Below are positions 55,711 through 64,000 of a stretch of 64,000 bases of DNA, in pieces. The notes under the pieces were generated by a model. It was given only the letters and a program-made list of their open reading frames with translations. It made no database searches and was not told where the DNA came from. The stretch lies in assembly GCA_036250225.1 (NCBI GenBank), contig JAPZLL010000057.1, forward strand, positions 124,001 to 188,000, read 5' to 3'. The DNA is from Cercophora sp. LCS_1 (Eukaryota > Ascomycota > Sordariomycetes > Sordariales > Lasiosphaeriaceae). The position numbers and the translations under genes were made by a program. The first letter of the stretch is position 1. Each line of letters starts with the position of its first letter.

Positions 55711-56344
55711 GATGCAAACAACAGAAAAGTAGTCCGCGCCACAATACCTCACAATGATAGTCCCTGGTGTTCGCTGGAGCGCTCAGATGAAATCGCCCTT
55801 TCTGAGAAAGTCGGACGAGGAATAAAACTTCCAGACATCCCTTCCGTTATCAACAGCAGGCAAGACGGCCACCGTCTGGTGGTGCACTTGGCTCGCTCAC
55901 TGGAGTCACCACCCCGACGAGGTGACCAGCAACCTCAATCGACCAGTCCGTGGGCATCTCATGTCTTGACGGCCATGACGTTGTGTCCGAGTGTCATCTA
56001 ACAGACCCGATGGAATTCAGGGAAGTCACCTTTCACGTCGTCGAGGGTGGAACACTCATGAGTAGTTTCATGTAACAAAAGCGCCCGGGTGTTGAGACGT
56101 CAAAACCACGGCGTGTCTCGAGAAATTGGCTTGGTTTCGTCGCCTATTCTGGAATCTCGCCCCCCACCCCGGTCTGTATGCCTGGGAATTCATTGACTTT
56201 AGGTACAATACGTTCGTTACCCCCAGCCTTACCTGGATGACCACAACTCCCACCAGAGGTCGGCCAATTAGCCATAAGCCCCCACCCACACCTAGTGCCG
56301 ACTTCCGTATTATGGCTTGGCGCGAGCCAGACAATCCCCCAGTC
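55711..56344. other. Intergenic, no gene seen
   Basis: Upstream of the repeat protein; no NACHT or effector remnant is recognisable here. Confidence 0.5.
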
Positions 56345-56800
56345 CTATGTCTTAAATCCTACACGTCGGAAGAGACCCTTGACAGAATCATCAGCACACG
56401 CCGTTTACCATATACAACTACAGGAAAAAGCCACCACTCACTCTTACATCCAAGGTCCGTCCATCGAATAGCGAGCCAACAATCCCAGGTGGGTACATAA
56501 CCCCAGGACCTACGCATTACAACCCCCAGTCAGTCCAAGCACAAAACTGTCGAGATGTATATAGCTGAAGACTTACTTCTCCCCATCAATGCTCTCTCCG
56601 TCTGTGATGCACCGCACGCCAAAGGTTTGGTCTGGCTGGACCCGTCGGACGGTAGCGAAGTCTCTGCTAGGCCCATCCCGACAGTTGACGTAGGTGCTGG
56701 TGCCGGATATGCTGCATGTCTTGTCTACTTGACGAGCTCCGATAGTGAAGGCGCTGGCTGCTGGAAGGGCGGCGATAAATGCCAAGTGAAGCAACATCAT
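56345..56800 (-). CDS. Small secreted SH3-like cysteine-containing protein
   Basis: Exons right to left: 56577-56800, 56442-56509, 56345-56358; 306 nt, 101 aa. The signal peptide MMLLHLAFIAALPAASA is followed by CSISGTSTYVNCRDGPSRDF and TVRRVQPDQTFGVRCITDG, ending SWGYVPTWDCWLAIRWTD. This pattern (YVNCR.GP..., C at the end of the strand, then W.CWV) fits bacterial-type SH3-like folds of small secreted fungal proteins. It could be an effector-like or wall protein. The last intron and the five-residue third exon are less certain; without it the frame ends at a TAG 36 nt farther on. Confidence 0.65.
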
Positions 56801-57691
56801 GACGTCAATATCTCCCAGAACAATGGTTAAGCTGGGGAAGTTTAGGGTCGGGGCAAGGAATGCGAGACTCTGGCTCAACATACAACGCTTCAAAGCTTAA
56901 AACTTATACGCAAAGCATCAATGAGTCTCGCCACAAGTTGGAGCCATCATCATGCCCCCAGATCTATCCCGGAATTGCCAACAAACGTTTCTGGGGAATT
57001 GAAACGGTGATTGGTGCTCATTGTGTATGGCGAAGTCCGTCATACTGGAACGTCCTCTCGGTTATGCTCGCGCTTTAAATAGCCGGTGCAATGAGAACAA
57101 GTCAACGCAGTTTCCCCACAGGTCGGTTTCCGCTTACTTGATAAATACCAAGGCTCGTTTGCCACTCATTAAAAAGGCAGGACTTCATTCGTTCATGTTC
57201 GAGAACAAGGTGATGTGAGTGCAGAGGGGCCAGGCTTGTTGCACAAGCATGCTGCGAATTTGAATCATGTCAGCGTCAACGAAATCCAGACTCTCGCCCT
57301 ATGCAAAAGCGTTCGTCCCATTTGGAACATTTACCCAACATGCCGCCATTCTTCAAGCCAAGGAGCCATCCCAAAGCAGGTTATCGTAAAAGTAGGCGGA
57401 AGGAGCGGCAAGCTGAAATTGTGAAACACGGGGCACGGCCAAACCACACCAAGGCGCGTCTCACCTCTGACTTGTCAGCGGAACGCCCGCTGTCAATTGC
57501 TGCAAATTCCCCGATTGACTCTGGGCATGCATGCGCGTGGTCAGTGCAGCTGACAGGGGCCACGGCACCGACGACGGCAATGCTCATGATAAGAGTTACG
57601 AGGGTCTCGAAAGATTTCGAGTGCCGGGCAGGCTGGACCTGGTTTCAATGTTCTTTCGGGACCCTCCTGCTGGCAGAATTGACGACATCAA
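56801..57691. other. Divergent intergenic region
   Basis: Between the small secreted protein (-) and the DUF3176 gene (+). No supported gene. Confidence 0.5.
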
Positions 57692-59736
57692 ATGGAAACC
57701 ATCTCTTTGGGGCCACCATCGCCTTACCGAGGCGCAGGATTGAAGCGCGACCATTACTCGACTGTGGCGACCGAGATTCCGCCAACGACACCCCGGGTGA
57801 CTTTGCAGGATGGCGAGGGGAGGACACACCGGCTTGCGAGACGAATTCGCCGATTTTGGGTCCCCGAGATCCTATGGTGCGGTGTTGGGCTGGGTTGCGG
57901 TGCTGCCATCATCGCTGTGCTCGCACAGTATGACGGGAATCGACCCCCCGAATGGCCGCTTGGCATCACGCTCAACACACTTTTGGCGTTTCTGGCAACC
58001 ATTGCCAAAGCTGCGTTCATCACGCCAGTCACACGAGGGTTGGGACAGTTACGATGGGTGTGGTTCACCAAGCCACGACGAGCATACGACTTTGAGGTTT
58101 TCGATGGAGCTACAAGGGGCCCGTTCGGCAGTCTGCGACTCCTGGTCTCAAGACGGGGAGGAGTCCTCGGGTTTCTTGCCGCTCTCGTAATCGCAACAAG
58201 CTTCCTCGTGTCTACCGTCACCCAAGGCGCCATCGACTACCGGACCCAACCGTTTCCCTCGAGTTTCGAAACAGCTTCGGTCCCGCGCATCACCGTCTTC
58301 GACACGGACAGGTTCTTCATGGACGGCTCCGACGACAACTACCAACGCATCCTCAACATGAAGCAGCACGTCACCGCCGGCGCCTACACGCCGGCAACCA
58401 AAAATCTCGCACCGGACCCCATCCTCTGCAGCACGGGCGAGTGCCAGTTCCCGGACATGGTGAGCCTCGGCGTCTGCTCCGACATCGCCGACATCTCTCA
58501 CCTGCTCAAAACAACCGAACTCCCGCCGCGCGGATGGCCTAACATGCCAGGCCTTCCGTCAAACCAAACCTGGTCCGCCTCCCTGCCCGCGGGCCAAAAC
58601 CTCACCATCCCAACCCTTTTTGCCTTTGACTTCTTCCTCGCCCTGGACCTGGCGCCCTCCCTGGCATTCCCATCACTAACACCCCAGACCTTTACCAACA
58701 TCTACCTCATCTACTCCAACGTGCTCCACCTCAACGATCCGGGCCTCCTGCCGGTGGTCGAATTCCGCGCCGTCGAAATGATCTGGTACTGGTGCGCCAA
58801 ATCCCACTCTGTCAACGTCACAAACGGCGTCACCCACATTTCGTCGGTATCCGTATCCTCGACGATTTTAAACGATACCACCACAGCGCTCAACATGCCT
58901 CTCAACCGCAATTTCATCCTCTGCGTGTTTGAGCTCGCGCCCGCAAAATGCGAGGATCTCACATGGGGGAATCTAACCCTCTCCCCCCCGCCCGGGTTTG
59001 AGACGCATCCCCCGCTCGTCGTCAACGAGTTGGCGTCGTTATCGCTATCAGCTTTCCTGTCCATGTCGTTCTGGAACGGGATCAAGTCCCCGCTGAATCT
59101 AGCCAGCCAGACGACGTTTGAGATTGCGAGCGAGAACGAGGGCATGTTTCGGTCGCTGGGACGGAGGCTATTTCGGGTGCAAGGGGATTTGAGCCTTGCG
59201 TTTGCGATTAATATGTACCGAGACTTCTCGGGCGGGTTTGTGGACAAAGAGGAGCAGTTGGGAGTCTTGAGGCGGGTTACGGGGAACATTGCCGTTGGGG
59301 TTGAGAATTTGTGAGCCTCCTCTTTCCCTCTCACCCACGCAGATGAGAAGCGCAGGGGCTGATGATGGATAGTATCCGAGCCGACTGGCGGGCGCATACA
59401 CTGACCGCAGGGCCGGTGAGCGGAACCGTTCTCGTCGAGACGACGTTTGTCAGGGTCAGATGGGAGTGGTTGGCGTACTTGCTGGTTGAGTTGGGACTTG
59501 CGTGTGTGTTTTTGGTTGGTGTGATTGGGTGGACGGCCTTTACAAGGGCGGAGACGTTGGGCGGGTCGGCCTTGGCTACGCTGTGTGCGTTGGATGAGGG
59601 GACAAGACAGACTTTGGGACAGCTGGGGGATTATGAGGAGTTGAGGAGACGGGCTCAGAGGATACGCATGCAGCTTGTTGGGGGGCCGGAGGGGTTGGTG
59701 TTGAAGGAGTACGGGGATGATGAGAAGGGAGGATAA
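57692..59736 (+). CDS. DUF3176 membrane protein
   Basis: Exons 57692-59310 and 59373-59736; 1983 nt, 660 aa. Membrane spans are seen near residues 58-80 (LWCGVGLGCGAAIIAVLAQY), 92-110, 157-178 (VLGFLAALVIATSFLVSTVT) and in exon 2 (WLAYLLVELGLACVFLVGVI). The signature ITPVTRGLGQLRWVWF and the region FDGATRGPFGSLRLL are those of the fungal DUF3176 family. The large central part is extracellular-like with Cys pairs (ILCSTGECQFPDMVSLGVCS) and N-glycosylation sites. Function unknown. These genes often lie near secondary-metabolite or HET loci, and here the neighbour is a PKS, in convergent orientation. Confidence 0.9.
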
Positions 59737-60204
59737 CTGATTTGACGGATATTAACACAATCTAATAGCACAAGAGGTCTGTTTTTGCACACCGCATCCA
59801 TGCATAACCCTGGCCCTAGGGTAACGCTATCTTGGGTACGTCCTGGGTACCTACCGAGGACGTTTTCGTTTCGGTCCCTGATTATCCAGCTGGGGGAGAC
59901 ACCTGTTGGCGTGAGGAGAGAATGGCCTTCGTAGTGCGCGCCATTTTGCGACTCTGGGAGCGAAATGAGGTGTTGAAGGTGAGAGCTTGACCCCGAGGCC
60001 AAGAGCAAGCTGGTCTCTTCATGTACTCACCGAAAGTCGCGGTTGACAAAACTGACTAATGACCAGACCGCATCGCCAAAAGTGTGCAATCATAAAATAG
60101 CGCCAACAGTTGGCCCCAAAGGTGAAATGGGTGAAATAGATGGTCAAATGGGGTTAAAGTAATCAACATGGCGATAAGTCTCCTGTCGAAGGAAATCAGT
60201 GTCG
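59737..60204. other. Convergent 3' region
   Basis: 3' ends of the DUF3176 gene (+) and the PKS (-) face each other here. No coding signal. Confidence 0.5.
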
Positions 60205-63200
60205 TCAACATCGCAATGCTGCAACAGCTTCTCCCAAACGCCGACCCAACTCCGCAATCCCCGGCTTCCTCATGATGCTGAAATGGTCACCAGTGACCAC
60301 CTCACACTTGATGTGTGCACCAGGCAGCAGTTCGTCCCAACCGTTGGCGTCAAAACTCTTTCTCGGATCCATGATCCAGTCCCTCGCCGCGTTCCCCGTC
60401 TTGTCCTGTCCTCCAAACTTGGTGCGAGTCCCCTCGCCCACCGTCTCCCACACCCCGTGACGAGCCCAGAGCACTGTCACCGACTCGATACCAACTGCAT
60501 CCAAGATCGCAGGTCGGTATTGTTTCAATGCGTTTACCGACCCAGCAAAATGTTCCTTCACACCATCTCTCATTTTCGTCTTCCTATCTTTCAGCCCATC
60601 GAACGCGCCAATCTTCTCCAGGAGCTCAATCGTTTCAGTTGGAAGTGGGGGTAGATACTTGGGACAGGGAGCATCGATGAAGACAAGACTGCCGATGGGT
60701 TCCTCGTGCAGATTTATGAGCTGAGAGGCGACTTCAAAGGCATAGGTCCCGCCGATGGACCACCCTGCGAGGTGATACGGACCGTGTGGCTGAATGCGTC
60801 TGATCTCAGTTACATACATCGCTGCGACCTCCTTGAGGGGAACGGTGAAGGCTTTTGGGGCAGCCAGGAAGGGACTATTGAGGCCGTAGATTGCGCCAGT
60901 GACCCCGAGCTTGGGGAGATTGACGTAGCTGCTTGCGCTCCCGGAGCCGTCTGGGAGGAGAAATAAAGCTGGCCCATTGGACTGAGTAGAGCCTTGGAGA
61001 AGAACTGCTTCGGCTTTGGGGACGGCCGTCAGGGTCTTGGCTTTTTCGAGTGCGGATGTGAGCTCTTCTGCGAGAGGACTCTGAGGAGAGCCCCCATCAA
61101 GAGCGAGGCATATGGCAGAGAAGTTTGGATTATCCAGGAGGAAGCTGGATGGCAGAATACGGCCAGTCTGCTCTTTGACGGCGGCTAAAATGGCGAGTGA
61201 GAGGAGGCTGTCAACACCAAGATCCGCGAGAGGGGTTTCCTCGCCGATTTCGTCTTCTTCGAGGCCCGCTTCAGTTGCGATGATCTTCTTGAAGATATCC
61301 GCTAGGGAGTTAGGAGGTGATGCTGGAGTGGGACTGCCCATGCTCAGGGGTGTTGCGATGAAGCTGGCGTTGCCAGTGAAGATCTGCGGCTCATCGTCAC
61401 TTGCGTCACTCGAGGACGAAGAATCCACCTCTCCGCCCGAGCTTCCAGCAAAATACTGTCGAAGATCCTTCACGGTGAGGCACTCGTGAAAGATAGTGGC
61501 TGGGATGTCTTGAGAGAGGTGCTGGCTGAGCTTGGCAGAGATACTGAGTGACAAGAGGCTGTCAACGCCCAAGTCAGCAAACACAGCATCGCCTGCTAGG
61601 TCAGAAAGGTCAACGCCAATCTCGGACGCGACGATTTCGAGAATCTCAGAGAATGCTAGGGGCCGTTTGGCTGCTGAACCGTTCAAGACGTCCACAGGTG
61701 CCTGGATCTGCGCTTTTGTCGGCACAGATTTCCTCTGGCGTTGGGCAGCGGGCCTGGGCGCCGACTTTGGGGGCTTCTTTGTAGCCACTGAATGTCCAGG
61801 AGCATCGGATGGCATTATGAGATTGAGGATGTGACGCTTGATCTTCTGGAACTTGAGATCCTGACAAACTGCAACAACGTCATCACCTTCGAAAAAGTAA
61901 ACATCCCCAGCCATGACCCCTCGGGCCTGAGTCTCGCGCATCCGTACGTAGCTCTGATAACGCTTGTCTGCGGACAGATCACCAACGATCTTCATGCTTC
62001 CCCACCCATGGGAAATGAAGACGGCATCCGCTGGAGTGTTGTCGGCGCCGTTCAAAATAAAGCCCGAGAGATGCGCCAAGCTGTCGATCCAGTATGGGCT
62101 GTACGTGAATGTCCCATCCCTGTCACTGGTGTTGAACTTGACTTTTGCTGCCGCTTCAAAGAGACCGCTGTCCATGTGAACCTCTTCAATCCCTTGGTAC
62201 CCAGCGTCATAGTCAACAAGTGCCGCAAAGAGCTTGTAGACCATGGGCCTGAGGAGTCTGTGAGCCTGTCCGTTGGCTGAAGCGCTGGTGAGATGGTCAA
62301 TCCGTGATTTGACGAGGTATCCCATCCTAGACCACTCCTTCTGCCAGGTTTTGCCCTCGCCGAAGGACACTACGCAATGTGCATGATCTTGACGCTGGCC
62401 GCCGTCCTGGGAGCTAAAGCTAACATCGACGAGGTCCGAAGAACTCTTCTTTGTTGCTGTGACACAGATGACCTGCCGCGTCGCACCAGAGCTGATCAAG
62501 AGAGGCTTATGGACTTCCATCTCACGGACGTCCATGCACAAGTCAAGGGTTATTCCCGACAGGCTTTGGATATACTTGGCAGCGGTGAAAGCCATGTCCG
62601 CATATACCGAGCTTGGGCAAAGGCCGGCGCCATTGACTAAATGACCGCGCAGAGCCTTGTTGAGCTTCGGCTCACTGGCGTCAGCCGCAAAGATGACGGT
62701 GACTCCCGACTCATCCCGGACCTCGGCTTCGATCCGGTGCAAGCTTGTGGTCGAGGAAGAAGGAGGCAGGACCTTTGCCTCGGATGGGGGAGCGGGGGTC
62801 GGGTCTCCTTTCCTGACGGCCCAGTCCCCTTCGTACTGGATCCAATAGTTCTTCAAATCAAAGGCGTAGGTGGGTAACTCAATGAGACGAAGGGCAGATT
62901 CGTACGGGCGATGAAACTCTGGCCAATCGATGTCGATTCCGGCGATGTAGGCCCTCGCCACAGCCCCCGACAAAATTTTCCAGTCGCTTTCGCTCTTCTT
63001 CAGCGAGGGAAGGAGCAACTCCTCGTCCCCGAGTGCGCCACGCACGAGCCCGAGACACGTGGGGCTGGGGCCAGTCTCAATCCACACAGCTCGTCTCTCA
63101 GAGAACAAAGCCTTCAAATTCTGCAGCGCCGAGAAAAACTGGACTCGACCCCTCGTCTGAAGTTTCAAGTATTCCAAGCCGATACTTTCCGACTTGTCGA

Positions 63201-64000
63201 TGACCTTTCCTGTGACGGTCGAAGCAACAGGGATCGATGGAGGAGAAAAGTGCACCCTTCTCCCAACTGCCGAAAAGTCCTCGAGAATGTTGTCCATCTG
63301 CGCTGAGTGGAATGCATACTGGATACCGAGAAATGTCGACTTGATTCCTTGTGAGAGCGTTTGCTCCCTGAACTGCGCGATCTCCGAGGAAGGTCCACTA
63401 ACAACCGTCGACGCAGGGCCGTTGACGCAAGCAATCTCGCAGGCCTCGGTCTCCGCGATCAACGATGCAGCGTTTTCCTCAGAAATCTGCAACGCCAGCA
63501 TTGAATGCGTGCCTGGGACGCATTTGTCCATGATAAGGCTGGCGCGCTTGCCAACAAGATAGAGACAGTCGCTGACCGGTATCACGCCTGCAACGCAAAG
63601 GGCTGGGTATTCGCCGAGGCTGTGTCCGAGAACCGCCTTGGGAACGACGCCAAGGTCTTTCCAAAACTCCGCAATTGCCAGCTCAATAGACACGAGAGAG
63701 AGCTGCACCTGCACTGGAGTTGCCTGGGCGAGATCGACGGCGCCGTTGAGCAGGGGCAGAAAGGATGCGAACCCATGGGAAACACAAATCTTGTCGTACT
63801 TTTCGAGGCGGCCGCGGAACATGACGTTGGAGTTGAGGAGGGCAGAGGCCATTCCGGAGTACTGAGACCCCTGTCCAGTGAAGAGAAACACTACTGGGGG
63901 CTGTGTTGGCAGTGGCTTCCCCCATTTCTCCTCGTCAATGGCCTTCTCGAGACTGCGGGACAGACCCTCGATCGAAGATGACACGTGCGCGCTGCGTAGA
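60205..64000 (-). CDS. Non-reducing polyketide synthase, C-terminal part: AT-PT-ACP-ACP-TE (5' end beyond the window)
   Basis: The frame is open to the right edge, with 1264 codons visible and no intron. From the left of the protein (residue count from 63984): acyltransferase with GQGSQYSGM and GHSLGEY (Ser about 122); product-template dehydratase-like fold with LRGHLVNGAGLCPSS (catalytic His about 447) and YWIDSLAHLSGF (Asp about 635); two acyl carrier domains, each with LGVDSLLSL (about 808 and 923); thioesterase with GWSIGG (Ser about 1075), VFIDAP and GDHFSIM. SAT and KS domains must lie to the right. The layout and the PT sequence resemble naphthopyrone or 1,3,6,8-THN synthases (DHN-melanin type), so a pigment is the likely product; this is inference. 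No tailoring gene is seen on the left side. Confidence 0.93.
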   Translation of the reverse strand, partial: LRSAHVSSSIEGLSRSLEKAIDEEKWGKPLPTQPPVVFLFTGQGSQYSGMASALLNSNVMFRGRLEKYDKICVSHGFASFLPLLNGAVDLAQATPVQVQLSLVSIELAIAEFWKDLGVVPKAVLGHSLGEYPALCVAGVIPVSDCLYLVGKRASLIMDKCVPGTHSMLALQISEENAASLIAETEACEIACVNGPASTVVSGPSSEIAQFREQTLSQGIKSTFLGIQYAFHSAQMDNILEDFSAVGRRVHFSPPSIPVASTVTGKVIDKSESIGLEYLKLQTRGRVQFFSALQNLKALFSERRAVWIETGPSPTCLGLVRGALGDEELLLPSLKKSESDWKILSGAVARAYIAGIDIDWPEFHRPYESALRLIELPTYAFDLKNYWIQYEGDWAVRKGDPTPAPPSEAKVLPPSSSTTSLHRIEAEVRDESGVTVIFAADASEPKLNKALRGHLVNGAGLCPSSVYADMAFTAAKYIQSLSGITLDLCMDVREMEVHKPLLISSGATRQVICVTATKKSSSDLVDVSFSSQDGGQRQDHAHCVVSFGEGKTWQKEWSRMGYLVKSRIDHLTSASANGQAHRLLRPMVYKLFAALVDYDAGYQGIEEVHMDSGLFEAAAKVKFNTSDRDGTFTYSPYWIDSLAHLSGFILNGADNTPADAVFISHGWGSMKIVGDLSADKRYQSYVRMRETQARGVMAGDVYFFEGDDVVAVCQDLKFQKIKRHILNLIMPSDAPGHSVATKKPPKSAPRPAAQRQRKSVPTKAQIQAPVDVLNGSAAKRPLAFSEILEIVASEIGVDLSDLAGDAVFADLGVDSLLSLSISAKLSQHLSQDIPATIFHECLTVKDLRQYFAGSSGGEVDSSSSSDASDDEPQIFTGNASFIATPLSMGSPTPASPPNSLADIFKKIIATEAGLEEDEIGEETPLADLGVDSLLSLAILAAVKEQTGRILPSSFLLDNPNFSAICLALDGGSPQSPLAEELTSALEKAKTLTAVPKAEAVLLQGSTQSNGPALFLLPDGSGSASSYVNLPKLGVTGAIYGLNSPFLAAPKAFTVPLKEVAAMYVTEIRRIQPHGPYHLAGWSIGGTYAFEVASQLINLHEEPIGSLVFIDAPCPKYLPPLPTETIELLEKIGAFDGLKDRKTKMRDGVKEHFAGSVNALKQYRPAILDAVGIESVTVLWARHGVWETVGEGTRTKFGGQDKTGNAARDWIMDPRKSFDANGWDELLPGAHIKCEVVTGDHFSIMRKPGIAELGRRLGEAVAALRC

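Noticed and set aside
57301..57933. 210-codon + frame overlapping the DUF3176 start
   Set aside because: Overlaps the well-supported DUF3176 gene in another frame and has no motif.
1..64000. CRISPR arrays, insertion sequences, transposon ends or prophage
   Set aside because: No regularly spaced direct repeats, transposase or integrase motifs, long terminal repeats or target-site duplications were noticed. The sequence is eukaryotic.

Overview
The window looks like nuclear DNA of a filamentous ascomycete, most likely a Sordariomycete. Genes are spaced singly on both strands and carry short introns (about 45-150 nt) with GT..AG ends and CTAAC/CTGAC-type branch sites. There are several HET-domain and NLR (STAND) genes, a non-reducing polyketide synthase, DUF1996 and DUF3176 proteins and an intron-containing tRNA. 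I did not try to name the species. For most multi-exon genes I rebuilt the splice sites by hand, and the coding lengths close in frame; such models are stated with exon coordinates.

Layout. 1-5.9 kb: the tail of a HET gene, then an unusual NLR that joins an alpha/beta-hydrolase (SesB-like) head, a NACHT NTPase and a C-terminal PCL/Pho80-type cyclin domain. 6.8-9.6 kb: an ICMT-like membrane protein and a convergent ammonium transporter with GATA sites upstream. 9.6-13.6 kb: a long stretch with no convincing gene. 13.6-15.9 kb: a secreted flavin L-amino-acid oxidase, intact except for one in-frame UAG that sits exactly in the apical loop of an RNA hairpin. 17.6-30.8 kb: a housekeeping block with a large UBE2O/BIRC6-like ubiquitin-conjugating enzyme, cyclin H (TFIIH), two BAR-domain genes (one is Rvs161) and peptidyl-tRNA hydrolase. 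31.3-36.2 kb: an odd candidate gene with an in-frame UAG, a small conserved-looking protein, a DUF1996 secreted protein and a tRNA-Ala. 36.8-42.6 kb: two HET genes in tandem. 42.9-49.3 kb: metabolic genes (ToxD-like reductase, TauD-like dioxygenase, GH47 alpha-mannosidase). 49.6-55.7 kb: a degraded zone with HET fragments in both orientations, a SET-type C-terminal fragment and an NLR-like repeat protein without a NACHT domain. 56.3-64 kb: a small secreted SH3-like protein, a DUF3176 membrane protein and the C-terminal half (AT-PT-ACP-ACP-TE) of an NR-PKS that runs off the right edge.

How it fits together. Two themes mix: conserved cell-biology genes in the middle (membrane curvature, TFIIH, ubiquitin, translation quality control), and fast-evolving self/non-self recognition loci (HET, NLR) at both sides, with gene relics between them. 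The best candidate for something not described is the hydrolase-NACHT-cyclin NLR at 1.36-5.94 kb, whose cyclin could act as an integrated bait or effector. The second is the hairpin-presented UAG in the amino-acid oxidase, which fits a stop-loss A-to-I mRNA editing site of the kind known from perithecial fungi.
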